From Nitrospinae bacterium bin107 (GTDB lineage Bacteria; UBA8248), in assembly GCA_002238965.1 (NCBI GenBank), contig MPNJ01000001.1, positions 124,001-188,000 on the forward strand: a stretch of DNA of 64,000 nucleotides, given 5' to 3'. Shown here in pieces: positions 7,645-17,160 of the stretch. The notes under the pieces are model-generated. The model saw nothing but the letters and a program-made list of their open reading frames with translations, made no database searches and was not told the origin of the DNA. The translations under genes and the position numbers were made by a program. The stretch's first letter is position 1. Every line of letters begins with the position of its first letter.

Positions 7645-10508
7645 GAAAGCACCTGCGCGGCGATGCGTGCGCAGCGCGCCGAGAGGTCGGGGAAGCGGGG
7701 GTCCGAACCCACGTCTTCCGAGATTTTCCACGACATGGCGCATTTCGCTCCCCGCGCCTCGCTCACTTCGACGGCCAGCCCTTCTACCTCCTCGCTGCGG
7801 TAGGCATCGCCCGAGGGCGCCTCGCCTGCGCCTGCGAGCGCAGCGCCCGATACGATGAACACGTCTCCCATCTCGGGCTCCAGGGCCGTGAGCTTCTCGC
7901 GCATCTTCTCTTCCGCAAAAAGCCTCACGCTGAAATTGAGTGAACTTCCCTTGCCCTTTTCCTGATTCTGGCGGACGAGTTCGAGCGCCTTGAGCACCTC
8001 GCCCCGCGCGCGCATGAGCGGCTCCCACCGCTCTTCCAATGCCTCGTCGCGCCGCGCGGGGTCGGCCTCGGGCAAGGACGCCAGATGGATGCTCTCGCCG
8101 TGGAGTTTCGGCGTGAGCTGATAGGCCTCTTCCGCCGTGAAGGGCAGGATCGGCGCCATCATCCTGAGCAGCGCATCCAGGATTTCGTGCATGGTGCTGA
8201 CGCCCGAAATCCTGTCCACGTCATCGGGCATGGAGATGTAGAGCCTGTCCTTCAAGACGTCGAGATAGAACGAAGACAAATCGACCGCGCAGAAGTTGTT
8301 GAGCGCATGGTAGACGGCGTGAAATTCATAATCGGCATAGGCCTGCCGGACGCGCTCGACGAGCTTGTCCAGACGGCTGATGATGAGCCTGTCGATCTCC
8401 ATGCGTTCGGGCAGCGGAACGGCGTCCTGTGCGGGGTCGAAACTCTCATAGTCCCTCAGATTGCCCAGCAGGAAGCGGCAGGTGTTTCTTATCCGGCGAT
8501 AGGCCTCGGCCATGCGGTCCAGAATCTGCGGGGAAATGCGGATGTCTTCCCTGTAATTCTCCCCGGCGACCCAGAGCCTTAATATCTCGGCACCATATCT
8601 CTTGATGATCTTCTCGGGCGCGATCGTATTGCCCAGGGATTTGCTCATCTTCTTGCCCTTGCCGTCCACCACGTAGCCGTGGGTGAGCACCTCGCGGTAG
8701 GGCGCCGCGTCCCGCACGCCCACAGCGGCGAGCAGTGAGCTGTGGAACCAGCCGCGGTGCTGATCGCTGCCTTCCAGATACATGTCCGAAGGCCACGTCA
8801 GTTCCTCTCTTTTCTCCAGAACGGCCGCCTGGCTCACGCCCGAATCGAACCAGACGTCGAGAATGTCGGTCTCTTTTCTGAATGACGCGCCGCCGCATTC
8901 AGGACAGGAGAAACCCGGCGGCAGAAGATCGGCAGGCTGCTTTTCGAACCATACGTCCGCGCCGCCTTCTTCCATCAGGTCCGCCACGCGGTGCGCCACC
9001 TCGGCATCCACGACCACGTGCGCGCAACCCTCGCAATGGAAGGCCACGATGGGCACTCCCCAGGAGCGCTGGCGCGAGATGCACCAGTCCGGCCTGTTCT
9101 CGATCATGCCGTAGATGCGCTCCTCGCCCCAGGGCGGCACCCAGGCGACTTTTCGAATCTCTTCGAGCGAGCGTTTTCTCAAATCGCCGTGCTCCATCGA
9201 GATGAACCACTGCGGCGTCGCACGGAAGATAGTCGGCCTGTGGCTTCGCCAGTCGTGCGGATAGGGGTGAGTGTAATCCTCCACCGCGAACAGACGTCCC
9301 GATTCGCGCAGATGCGCGATGATGTTCGGGTCGGCGTCAAAGACGAACTGGCCTGCGAAATGCGCCACGTCGTCGGTGAATTTCCCGTCATCCGCTATGG
9401 GGCTGTAGACTTCGAGGCCGTATTTGAGGCCGGTTTCGTAGTCTTCGCGCCCGTGGCCGGGGGCGGTGTGCACGACGCCCGTACCCTGATCGAGGGTGAC
9501 GTAATCGGCCTTCACGACGAGCGAATCGCGCTCCACCCAGGGATGCCGCGCGCGCAAGCCCTCGATTTGGCCACCCTGGAAACTCGCCACCTTCTCGAAA
9601 GATGCGCTCGCCCCCTCTTGCTCGGCCAACGCCTTGAGCTGGGGCAGAAAATGCTCATGGAAGATGAGGAGTTCCTCCCCGTGACGGAACACGCCATATT
9701 CCAGGGACTCGCTGAACGCCAGCGCCAGATTGGCGGGCAGCGTCCAGGGCGTCGTCGTCCAGATGAGGACGCTTACCCGCGAGCCTTCGGCAGCCTCGCC
9801 CAAGCCGGCGATCTTTTCCGCCCAGCCCGAAAGTTGCTCCTCGGCGACCGGGAATTTCACATAGATGCTCGGCGTGGTGATATCCTCATACTCCACTTCG
9901 GCCTCGGCCAGCGCCGTCCTCAGACCCGGCGCCCAGTGCACAGGCTTCAGGCCCAGATACACGCCGCCGCGCTCGATGAAGCGCGCCAGCTCGCGCACGG
10001 TGGCGGCCTCGTAGTCGTAGCTCATGGTGAGATAGGGCCGCTCCCAATCCCCAAAGACGCCCAGGCGCTTGAACTCATCCCTTTGGATGTCGATGTATTT
10101 CTCGGCGTATTCGCGGCACATCTTGCGCTTCTGCACTTCGTCGATATCGAAGCGCTTGCGGCCGAGCTCCTTGTCCACCTGATGCTCGATGGGCAAGCCG
10201 TGGCAGTCCCATCCTGGCACGTAGACGGCGTCGAAACCGGCCATCTGCTTCGATTTCACTACGACGTCCTTCAGAATCTTGTTCAGCACCGTGCCCAGGT
10301 GGATATGCCCGTTCGCATAGGGGGGGCCGTCGTGAAGAACATATTTCTTGCGTCCCTGCGATGCGTCCCTGATCTTCTCGTAAACCTCCTGCTCCGCCCA
10401 GGACTCGAGCATCTGCGGCTCGCGCACGGGCAGGTTCCCCTTCATGGGAAAAGAGGTCTTGGGCAGGTTCAACAGTTCCTTGTAGTTCGTCGTCATTTTC
10501 TCTCTCAT
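7641..10508 (-). CDS. ileS: Isoleucyl-tRNA synthetase
   Basis: This 955-residue class I synthetase charges tRNA-Ile. The HIGH-type motif [11 protein letters not shown] and the [11 protein letters not shown] loop are intact. The editing domain carries [14 protein letters not shown], and a CPECG knuckle lies before DVWFDSG. The C-terminal zinc module typical of bacterial IleS is altered. Where four cysteines are expected, the sequence reads Cys923-x-x-Ser926 and Ser943-x-x-Cys946. Either ATG 10508 or ATG 10496 could be the start; the first has a GAGG four nucleotides upstream. It lies 7 nt after trpS and overlaps lspA. Confidence 0.97.
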   Translation of the reverse strand: MREKMTTNYKELLNLPKTSFPMKGNLPVREPQMLESWAEQEVYEKIRDASQGRKKYVLHDGPPYANGHIHLGTVLNKILKDVVVKSKQMAGFDAVYVPGWDCHGLPIEHQVDKELGRKRFDIDEVQKRKMCREYAEKYIDIQRDEFKRLGVFGDWERPYLTMSYDYEAATVRELARFIERGGVYLGLKPVHWAPGLRTALAEAEVEYEDITTPSIYVKFPVAEEQLSGWAEKIAGLGEAAEGSRVSVLIWTTTPWTLPANLALAFSESLEYGVFRHGEELLIFHEHFLPQLKALAEQEGASASFEKVASFQGGQIEGLRARHPWVERDSLVVKADYVTLDQGTGVVHTAPGHGREDYETGLKYGLEVYSPIADDGKFTDDVAHFAGQFVFDADPNIIAHLRESGRLFAVEDYTHPYPHDWRSHRPTIFRATPQWFISMEHGDLRKRSLEEIRKVAWVPPWGEERIYGMIENRPDWCISRQRSWGVPIVAFHCEGCAHVVVDAEVAHRVADLMEEGGADVWFEKQPADLLPPGFSCPECGGASFRKETDILDVWFDSGVSQAAVLEKREELTWPSDMYLEGSDQHRGWFHSSLLAAVGVRDAAPYREVLTHGYVVDGKGKKMSKSLGNTIAPEKIIKRYGAEILRLWVAGENYREDIRISPQILDRMAEAYRRIRNTCRFLLGNLRDYESFDPAQDAVPLPERMEIDRLIISRLDKLVERVRQAYADYEFHAVYHALNNFCAVDLSSFYLDVLKDRLYISMPDDVDRISGVSTMHEILDALLRMMAPILPFTAEEAYQLTPKLHGESIHLASLPEADPARRDEALEERWEPLMRARGEVLKALELVRQNQEKGKGSSLNFSVRLFAEEKMREKLTALEPEMGDVFIVSGAALAGAGEAPSGDAYRSEEVEGLAVEVSEARGAKCAMSWKISEDVGSDPRFPDLSARCARIAAQVLS

Positions 10509-10515
10509 TCAACCT

Positions 10516-11538
10516 CTACGTTTGATTCACCGCCGATACGGGCATCCCGGGTATTCCCGCCGCCGCCCTGACGAGGCGCATCGTCTCTTGCGCCTCCGCT
10601 CTGGCCCTGGCGCCCCCTTCGGCCAGGACGCCTTCTACATAGCCGACATCCTGCTCCAGGCGTTTTCTCTCTTCCCGGTAAGGCCCAAAATACGCATCCA
10701 TTTTCTCGAAGAGAATCTGCTTCGCATTGCCGTAGCCGAACCCGGGCGTCCGGTATTGAACCCGTAACTCCTCCTGTTCCGCTTCACCGGAGAACAGTTC
10801 AAACAGGGAAAACACGTTGCAGGCGTCAGGGTCTTTCGGTTCTTCGAGCGGGGTGGAGTCGGTGACGATAGACATCACGCGCTTCCTTAAGTTCTTCCCC
10901 TCCTCAAAAATCTCTATCGTGTTGTCATAGCTCTTGCTCATCTTCTGGCCGTCGAGGCCCGGCACCTTCGCGCCTGCGTCGAGCCTGACGGTGGGCAGGG
11001 GAAATATCTCCCCATAGGTGTTGTTGAACGCCAGCGCCATGTCCCGCGTCATCTCGAGGTGCTGAACCTGATCCTCTCCCACCGGCACGATGGTGGAGCG
11101 GTAGATCAGGATGTCGGCGGCCATGAGCATCGGGTAATAGTAGAGTCCCATCGAGGGAGTGATGCCTCTCGCCACCTTGTCCTTGAATGATGTGGCGCGG
11201 TCCAGAAGCCCCTTGCCCGTGACGGCGGAGAGCATCCAGGCGAGTTCGTTCACCTCGGGCACGTCGGACTGGCGGAAGAAGACCGCCTTTTCGGGATCCA
11301 GACCCAGAGCGAGATAGTCCATCGCCACGGCAAGCGTCTGCTCCGCAAGCAGGTCTCTGTCCTGCACCGTCGTCATGGCGTGGTAGTTCGCGATGAAGTA
11401 GAAGGCCTCGGCCTCGTCCTGGAGCGCGATGTGCTGCTTGAGCGCGCCGAAATAATTGCCCAGGTGCAGTTTTCCCGAGGGCTGCACGCCGGAGAGAAAC
11501 CGCGTCGGTCGGTTTTTCCGGTTCTGGCTGTCCGTCAT
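10516..11538 (-). CDS. trpS: Tryptophanyl-tRNA synthetase
   Basis: This 340-residue class I synthetase charges tRNA-Trp. The signature PSGKLHLGNYFGAL (HIGH equivalent) is at the N-terminus, VGEDQVQHLEMTRD is in the Rossmann domain, and KMSKSYDN is the KMSKS loop. Length is normal for bacterial TrpRS. It lies between a site-2 protease family gene (36 nt upstream) and ileS (7 nt downstream) on the minus strand and is probably part of the same transcript. Confidence 0.97.
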   Translation of the reverse strand: MTDSQNRKNRPTRFLSGVQPSGKLHLGNYFGALKQHIALQDEAEAFYFIANYHAMTTVQDRDLLAEQTLAVAMDYLALGLDPEKAVFFRQSDVPEVNELAWMLSAVTGKGLLDRATSFKDKVARGITPSMGLYYYPMLMAADILIYRSTIVPVGEDQVQHLEMTRDMALAFNNTYGEIFPLPTVRLDAGAKVPGLDGQKMSKSYDNTIEIFEEGKNLRKRVMSIVTDSTPLEEPKDPDACNVFSLFELFSGEAEQEELRVQYRTPGFGYGNAKQILFEKMDAYFGPYREERKRLEQDVGYVEGVLAEGGARARAEAQETMRLVRAAAGIPGMPVSAVNQT

Positions 11539-11574
11539 CCGTGTATCCTTCTTCCACTCACTAAAAAAAACCCG

Positions 11575-12246
11575 CTACGCCAATCCGAAGATTCTGAGAA
11601 GATTTAACACAAAAACCTGCTCGGCCGTAGCCAGGGCGACGAAAATCGGCATCATGATCGTGTGCAGTACGCCCAGCAGCAACAGGCCCAGCACGATGAA
11701 GAAGCCGAACGGCTCGCTGCGCGAGTATTGCCACGCCAATCTTCTCGGCAAAAGCCCCATGACGATCCTGCCCCCGTCGAAGGGGAGGATGGGAATCAGG
11801 TTGAACGCCGCAAGCGCGGTGTTGATGGTGAAGCTCGCCCGCAGCATCAACATGAGCGGCTCGCCCACGAAGGTGTAGCCCATACCCGAGCCGCGCAGCA
11901 GGGAAAACAAAAAACCGCTGATGATCGCCAGTATGAAATTCGTCGCCGGTCCCGCGAGGGCCACCCACATCATCCCGCGCCTTGGGTGGCGGAAGTTGCC
12001 CGGATTCACCGGCACCGGCTTCGCCCAGCCGAAGCCCACGCCCCCCACCATGGAGATGATGAAGGCGAGCGTCCCCAGCGGATCGAGATGCACGATGGGG
12101 TTCAGGTTCAGACGGCCCAGCATTCTCGCGGTGTTGTCGCCCAGCTTGTCGGCCATCCAGCCGTGCGCCACCTCGTGAAAGGTAAGCGCCAGCAGAATAG
12201 CCGGCACCGCGATCAGCAACTGCTGAATGAAGTCGGATGAGAACAA
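11575..12246 (-). CDS. Site-2 protease family (M50) intramembrane metalloprotease
   Basis: This 223-residue membrane protein has the M50 zinc motif HEVAHG (His24, Glu25, His28) in its first transmembrane region and the second conserved motif NLIPILPFDGGRIV, in which the Asp is the third zinc ligand. It has about five or six hydrophobic segments and no PDZ or CBS domain. That fits the small, compact S2P group often encoded next to trpS rather than RseP. Substrate is unknown. It is the first gene of the minus-strand run that continues into trpS and ileS. Confidence 0.9.
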   Translation of the reverse strand: MFSSDFIQQLLIAVPAILLALTFHEVAHGWMADKLGDNTARMLGRLNLNPIVHLDPLGTLAFIISMVGGVGFGWAKPVPVNPGNFRHPRRGMMWVALAGPATNFILAIISGFLFSLLRGSGMGYTFVGEPLMLMLRASFTINTALAAFNLIPILPFDGGRIVMGLLPRRLAWQYSRSEPFGFFIVLGLLLLGVLHTIMMPIFVALATAEQVFVLNLLRIFGLA

Positions 12247-12401
12247 GGCAGTCCCTTACCCCGTCAAGAGAGGCGACAATGAAGCAGGCGACATGAACCC
12301 CTGAAAATCACAAAGCCGGGCGCCTCATCCCGCAAACCCGCTGGATTCTAGGGGGTTGGGACGATGGGGTCAAACGCGAAATGCGCCGCAAAAAACCTAC
12401 T

Positions 12402-12962
12402 TCAAGACTTAGACGCATTGCCGAACGAATCCCGGAAGAAAATCTCGGCGGGGTCTTTGCGCGCGGGCGGCCTGTTGTCCTTGGCCTGCACGTCGGGATG
12501 CAGTTCCTCGGTCTTGCCCGGATAGCCCACGGCGAAGAGGGCCGCGACGCGAAACGGCTCAGGAATGTTGAAACTCTCGAGCACCTTCGCCTCGTCCCAC
12601 CCTGCCATGGCGTGAACGGTCAGCCCGAAATCACTGCCCTGGAGCAGGAGATTCTCGAGCGCCATACCGACATCGAGAAGATAGCGATCCTGACCGTTGC
12701 GCTCAGGCTGTTCTTCCGGGTTTCCCAAGATGATCATCTTGAGCGGAGCCGCGGTCGCCCACTGGAGGTTCCCTTCGCTCAGGCATTCGTTGAACTTCGC
12801 CTGCGCTGCTTCTGATTCCACCACGATGACGCGCCAGGGCTGGCGGTTGTTCGAGGACGGCGCCCAGCGGAACGCCTCGAGCAGGGCTTCGATTTTTTCC
12901 GGCTCGGGCGGCACGCCGTTAAATGCGCGCAGGCTTCTGCGGTTCTTGATGAGTGGGTGCAT
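12402..12962 (-). CDS. Nitroreductase family protein
   Basis: This 186-residue protein belongs to the FMN-dependent nitroreductase fold. The N-terminal motif IKNRRSLRAFNG supplies FMN phosphate-binding arginines. RWAPSSNNRQPWRVIVV is the second flavin motif, and DVGMALENLLLQGSDFGL is the conserved helix. The sequence supports a flavin oxidoreductase but not a specific substrate. It is a single gene, with 155 nt between it and the M50 gene and 320 nt on its upstream side. Confidence 0.88.
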   Translation of the reverse strand: MHPLIKNRRSLRAFNGVPPEPEKIEALLEAFRWAPSSNNRQPWRVIVVESEAAQAKFNECLSEGNLQWATAAPLKMIILGNPEEQPERNGQDRYLLDVGMALENLLLQGSDFGLTVHAMAGWDEAKVLESFNIPEPFRVAALFAVGYPGKTEELHPDVQAKDNRPPARKDPAEIFFRDSFGNASKS

Positions 12963-13282
12963 CTTTTAACTTCCCTCCTAGAGTGAACAAAAAAGATCAA
13001 ATCAAAGTAGCTATGTATACCGAACACGAAATGCAGACAACTTCTCCATCAAACTCATCCAAAAATAGTGCAAACTTCGATTTTGATTTCGCTTGATATC
13101 ACTACGACTCGACCCGTATATTGAATCCAACATAGCCACCACGCCTCTCTCAATGATGTTTATTGATGATGCGGACCTTGGTGGCTTTTTTGTTATTGGG
13201 GCGAAGCCTCTTTGGGAGCGTGCGAGGTGATTGCCCGATTCAACCACGCATCATAGCCGAATCGGGATTTCGCGGGGAACTT
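12963..13282. other. Non-coding spacer, AT-richer than its surroundings
   Basis: This 320-nt stretch separates the nitroreductase gene from the enoyl-CoA hydratase gene. I see no recognisable protein; a minus-strand reading frame of 78 codons covers much of it but resembles nothing known. The nitroreductase promoter should lie here. The only clear structure is the long hairpin listed at 13134-13191. Confidence 0.5.
13134..13191 (+). repeat. Long imperfect hairpin followed by a T-tract
   Basis: AGCCACCA at 13134-13141 is perfectly complementary to TGGTGGCT at 13179-13186. A smaller inner inverted repeat (TCAAT/ATTGA) lies in the loop, and six T residues (13186-13191) follow. It looks like a plus-strand terminator in form, but no plus-strand gene precedes it and the loop is long. 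It could instead be a remnant of a small repeat element. Confidence 0.35.
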
Positions 13283-14110
13283 TTATTCCGAACCCTCGAA
13301 CCTGGCGTCACGCCAGGCGACGGCGGCACGGAGGCCCTCGGTCCGCGCAATCTCCAGGAAGCGGGCCTTATCCTCCGTGCCCCTGCCCTCGATCATGAGG
13401 TCCAGGTCGAGCGCGGCTTCGAGCGCGCGGCCCATTCCCATGATCTCGTAGGTGCGGTTCAGCGCCAGCTTGGTGGCCCGCAGGAGGCTCTGGTCCATCC
13501 GCGTCATCTGCTCCGCCAGTGATATGGCCGTATCCAACACTTCGGCTTCGGGAACCACGCGGTTCACCAGTCCCATGCGGTGGGCGTCCTGGGCAGATAC
13601 GCCGTCTTCTCCTGTCAGGATGATCTCCTTCGCCAGCTTGGGGTTCGTGAGCCAGGGCAGGAGCATGACGACAATCCCCGCGCCGAATTTGAGCTCAGGC
13701 TCGCCGAACACGGCGTCCTCCGCCGCCACGGTGACGTCGCACGCCAAAGCCAACTCGCAGCCTCCCGCCAGGGCGTGACCGCGCACGGCGGCGATGGTGG
13801 GTTTCGATAAGTTCCAGAAGCGCATGACGGCGTCGAAATCCTGCCTGAGCGCGCGCCGCCACTCGGCGAAACCGACCGGCGTGTTCTCGGCCTGTTCCTT
13901 GAGATCGAAGCCTGAGGAAAACGACTTGCCTTCACCGGTGAGAACGGCGACGAACAGGGCGTCTTCCGCCTCGATGAAATCGCACGCCTCGTTCAATTCG
14001 CGCAGCATGACGCGGTTCATGGCGTTCAGCCGCTCGGGGCGGTTCAGGCTCACGAGCGCAACGTGGCCGCGCACCTCGAACAGGAGCGTCTCAAAAGCGG
14101 GAACCTTCAT
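13283..14110 (-). CDS. Enoyl-CoA hydratase/isomerase (crotonase) family
   Basis: This 275-residue crotonase-fold protein has the oxyanion-hole region VRGHALAGGCELALACD. Both catalytic glutamates expected of a true hydratase are present: Glu139 in FGEPEL and Glu162 in AKEIILTG. This favours hydratase activity on a 2-enoyl-CoA over isomerase or decarboxylase variants, though the substrate is unknown. Its ATG overlaps the stop of the upstream alpha/beta hydrolase by one nucleotide (TGATG), so the two are translationally coupled and probably function together. Confidence 0.88.
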   Translation of the reverse strand: MKVPAFETLLFEVRGHVALVSLNRPERLNAMNRVMLRELNEACDFIEAEDALFVAVLTGEGKSFSSGFDLKEQAENTPVGFAEWRRALRQDFDAVMRFWNLSKPTIAAVRGHALAGGCELALACDVTVAAEDAVFGEPELKFGAGIVVMLLPWLTNPKLAKEIILTGEDGVSAQDAHRMGLVNRVVPEAEVLDTAISLAEQMTRMDQSLLRATKLALNRTYEIMGMGRALEAALDLDLMIEGRGTEDKARFLEIARTEGLRAAVAWRDARFEGSE

Positions 14111-14931
14111 CAGGTTGTAGTCCTTGACAGAAACCTGAGAATCGCCTCGGCCGTGGCTTCGGGGCGTTCGGAATAAAAATGATGGCCCGTGTTCTCGACT
14201 ATCACCAGCTCGGCGCCCGGAATCCGCCCGGCCATGAGTCTTGAATTCTCGGTAGGCACGAGAACGTCGCTCTCGCCCGAGATGACGAGCGTAGGCACAT
14301 CCAGAGATTTTATCTGTTCTGATACGTCGAACTCCGCCATCCCCTTGTTGCGCCTTGCTATCTCCTCTTTGCTGATGGGGAAACGGCGCTTGAAGCCGTC
14401 ATAGAAAGCGACCACCTCGGGACGTTCGTCTATCGTCTCGGGATGAAAGAGCGTCTCCAGGGCCGCGCGGCGTTCTTCATCATTCGCATTCGGCGCGCCG
14501 CCCCGTGCGCGGGTCTCGCGGACGCCCGGGGCGGATGCGACCTTATCGTCTCCCCCGAAATGAGAACACGCGACGATGAGGCTTTTTATTCTGTGGGGAT
14601 GTTTCACCGCGAAGGAGAGCGCGATGGTCCCGCCGTAGGAGCCGCCCATCAGGTGGAAAGAATCAAGGCCCAGCCCGTCGACCAGCCCCAGCAAGTCTTC
14701 CACCATGCGCGCCGGGGCGCGGTCGCCGTCATCCTGATGCGCCTTCGTCCGGCCCGTCCCCCGGTTGTCCGGCATGACGAGGCGGTACTTCGCCGCAAGC
14801 AGCCCCCGGAGCTTGCCCCAGACCTCTACCGTGGCCGTCAAGCCGCCCACCATCACCAGAGGCTCGCCCGCGCCCTCTTCCTCGTAGTAGACCTCGACTT
14901 TTCCCCGGCTCTCGATTTCCAGCTTCGCCAC
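14110..14931 (-). CDS. Alpha/beta hydrolase
   Basis: This 273-residue cytoplasmic hydrolase has the nucleophile elbow LMGGSYGGTIAL, the acid in ISGESDVLVP and the His in VENTGHHFYSERPE, which form a complete Ser-Asp-His triad. The N-terminus EGAGEPLVMVGGLTATVEVW and DNRGTGRTKAH are typical of the group containing 3-oxoadipate enol-lactonase and other small-molecule esterases. Coupling to a crotonase-family gene suggests a shared catabolic step, such as hydrolysis or C-C cleavage of a ring-fission product. That is inference. Confidence 0.85.
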   Translation of the reverse strand: MAKLEIESRGKVEVYYEEEGAGEPLVMVGGLTATVEVWGKLRGLLAAKYRLVMPDNRGTGRTKAHQDDGDRAPARMVEDLLGLVDGLGLDSFHLMGGSYGGTIALSFAVKHPHRIKSLIVACSHFGGDDKVASAPGVRETRARGGAPNANDEERRAALETLFHPETIDERPEVVAFYDGFKRRFPISKEEIARRNKGMAEFDVSEQIKSLDVPTLVISGESDVLVPTENSRLMAGRIPGAELVIVENTGHHFYSERPEATAEAILRFLSRTTT

Positions 14932-15025
14932 CTATGACTCCTCAATCACGCGTTAAACGCCTGCGCTCGTGCGGGTATGCACGTATGGCCGGCTCAGTCG
15001 CGCCACATTAAACTACTGTCCGGCC

Positions 15026-16204
15026 TTACGCGCCCAGCTTTTCGGCCATCCAGTCCGCCATGTGCCCCACGACGGGCGTGATATAATCCATGTGGCAATG
15101 CTGGGAACCGCCGTCGGTCCCCTTGTAGACCCGGAGCGTCTTGTCCTTGGAACCCGCCGCCTTGTAGAGCGATTTGGCGTCCGCGAGCGGGATTTGCTGA
15201 TCGTCTTCCCCGTGCACCAGCAGGAAGGGGCACTTCATCTTCTGCACCACGCCGTCGAGCCGGAAGCCTTCGAGCTTCTCCAGGGCCTCCTCCGCCGTCT
15301 TGACGTTGAAGCTCCACGCCAGGTGGTTGCCCGGCGAGGGGAGCTGAATCTTGAACGCCGCGTCGATGCGCCTTTTCCAGATCGCGTGGTAATCCCAAAT
15401 CGCGCCGTGGGCGACGCAAGCCTTGAAGCGGCGCTCCATGCTGGCGGTCCTGGGCGCGTAATATCCACCCAGACTCGACGCCATGATGCCCGCGCGCTTC
15501 GCGTTCACGTCTTTACGCTTCTCCAGCCAGTCGAGAACCGCAGAGCCCGCCACCTCGTAGTCATGCCTCAGAAAAATCTTGCGGAAGCGGATGGCCTCGC
15601 CCACGCCCGGGGTGTCGGGCACCACCACGCTCATGCCGCGCCGGGCGAGTTCCAACGCCGAGATTACCATGGGCGATTCCTTGGTGCCGTCGAAACCTGT
15701 GTAGAGCACGACCACGGGCGGTTTTGATTTACGCGTATTCTCTGCGTGGATGAAATAGCCGGGCAGCGATTTGCCCCCCTCATAGGGAATCTCGACGATC
15801 TCCGTCTTCGGCCTGTCGTTCAGGCGGACGTAGCGCTTGAAGCTGTCGATGGATTTGCGGTACACGCCCTGCGATACCTTGTCCTTCGGGAAACGGAACC
15901 GATCGGCCATCTGGTGATAGGTGGCGGAACGGGAAAAATGGCCCGCCGCCGTGAGGTCGTGGCCGCGCCGCAAAGCCGCCATCCCCATCGCCCGCAAACG
16001 ATCGCCCATGCCTGCCCACTCATCGAACCAGAGATCGTCGTTGCCGACGTCTCTATCCAGATTCCTGCAGACCTCAAAAATTTCCGCCGTATCGGCCCCG
16101 CCACCCGCCACGCGCATCAGGCCGATGGAGACGATGAAAGACCAGCGATAATTGTCGGGAAAGTATGTGAACCATGGAACCTTGCGTACCGCGTTGACGA
16201 CCAT
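15026..16204 (-). CDS. Alpha/beta hydrolase of the FrsA / 2,6-dihydroxypseudooxynicotine hydrolase type
   Basis: This 392-residue protein has a helical N-terminal domain (residues about 1-130). An alpha/beta hydrolase domain follows, with the nucleophile elbow GIMASSLGGYY, an acidic residue in VHGEDDQQIP and a His near SQHCHMDYI. The extra N-terminal helical domain and the length match the family that includes nicotine-pathway C-C hydrolases and FrsA-like proteins rather than ordinary esterases. The start has a GGAG site seven nucleotides upstream. It is transcribed away from the cupin gene at 16359, so the 154 nt between them should hold two promoters. Confidence 0.8.
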   Translation of the reverse strand: MVVNAVRKVPWFTYFPDNYRWSFIVSIGLMRVAGGGADTAEIFEVCRNLDRDVGNDDLWFDEWAGMGDRLRAMGMAALRRGHDLTAAGHFSRSATYHQMADRFRFPKDKVSQGVYRKSIDSFKRYVRLNDRPKTEIVEIPYEGGKSLPGYFIHAENTRKSKPPVVVLYTGFDGTKESPMVISALELARRGMSVVVPDTPGVGEAIRFRKIFLRHDYEVAGSAVLDWLEKRKDVNAKRAGIMASSLGGYYAPRTASMERRFKACVAHGAIWDYHAIWKRRIDAAFKIQLPSPGNHLAWSFNVKTAEEALEKLEGFRLDGVVQKMKCPFLLVHGEDDQQIPLADAKSLYKAAGSKDKTLRVYKGTDGGSQHCHMDYITPVVGHMADWMAEKLGA

Positions 16205-16358
16205 GCGCTATCTCCTCAAATGCAAGTATCTGGAATAAAACAACTCTCTCGGATGATGAAAGTATACGCGAGATGACGCTTTTCTTGGAATCGGGTTATG
16301 ATTCGCGGGTCCTTTTGGCAACCATCTCGTATGCACAACACTTGCAGGAGCGCATAAA

Positions 16359-16775
16359 ATGCCATTTTACAGCACCGACACCATCGAGAACGTACAGCTC
16401 AGCACGGGAAACCCGGGCGAGTACAAGCCCCTGGCCGGGGAGTTCATGAAGGCGGGCGTCGTCACCTACCGCAGGGGCACGGGCTCCAAACCTCACTGGC
16501 ACAACAACGAGGAACAATACGTCTACATCATCAAGGGCAAGCGATACATGCGCCTTGGCGATGAGGAGCGAATCATCGGCCCCGGCGACATACTTCACAT
16601 CCCCAGAGGGACGCTCCACGGCGGCAGGACGCTGACGGAAAAAGCGGTGATGTTCGTGGCGAAATCACCCGCCGAAGACCCCGACCTGGGCGCCGACCAC
16701 CATTATCCGGACGATTTGCAAGACATCATCAAGCACCTCGACGCCAAGGCGGAGGAGCTTTACGGGACCGTGTAG
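16359..16775 (+). CDS. Single-domain cupin protein
   Basis: This 138-residue protein is one small cupin barrel. The metal-binding set is His46, His48, Glu52 (PHWHNNEEQ) and His87 (RGTLHGG), so a metal centre is likely. An AGGAG site lies eight nucleotides before the ATG. Possible roles are dioxygenase, isomerase or sensor; the sequence does not decide. A second cupin gene (17161-17541) lies convergently on the other side of a repeat-rich spacer. The two share motif layout and may be distant duplicates. Confidence 0.85.
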   Translation: MPFYSTDTIENVQLSTGNPGEYKPLAGEFMKAGVVTYRRGTGSKPHWHNNEEQYVYIIKGKRYMRLGDEERIIGPGDILHIPRGTLHGGRTLTEKAVMFVAKSPAEDPDLGADHHYPDDLQDIIKHLDAKAEELYGTV

Positions 16776-17160
16776 GTAATCGGATAATGTCGGCTGTAGG
16801 GACAGGCCCCTGTGCCTGTCCGAGGTCGCGGACCTGAACCTACCCTATTCTTCTCCATGGTGATGTCTGACGTGGTTACAGGCTGGGCCCGCCACCGTAA
16901 AACCACGATGTTCATGTAGGGGCCGCATATGGAGTAGTTGAAAAAGCCCTCGGGGCCGGGCTTCCCGAGGGAAAAGCCCGACAGCAAGACTTGCAGCAAG
17001 AGATTCACTCCCCCCTTGAGGGGGAGTGAATGTCCTCGCTACTAGGTCGGTAACTACCTTCAGGGGGGAGTAGTTTCATAACTCGTATGTCGATTGTGAA
17101 ATCCATTCCCCGCTTTAGGGGAACTTTTTCAACAACCTCTCTTCGGTCGGGTTTGACCCC
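16776..17160. repeat. Repeat-rich spacer between two cupin genes
   Basis: This gene-free 385 nt is built of dispersed palindromic units also seen near 24.6, 29.5-30.6 and 55.9 kb. It contains GTAGGGACAGG at 16796 with an 8-bp stem (GGACAGGC/GCCTGTCC, 16800-16821) and GTAGGGGCCGCATA near 16916. It also has GTTGAAAAA at 16937 and its reverse complement near 17125, and a perfect 12-bp inverted repeat (ATTCACTCCCCC, 17003-17014, with 17020-17031). The inverted repeats may also act as terminators for the two convergent genes. Confidence 0.7.
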
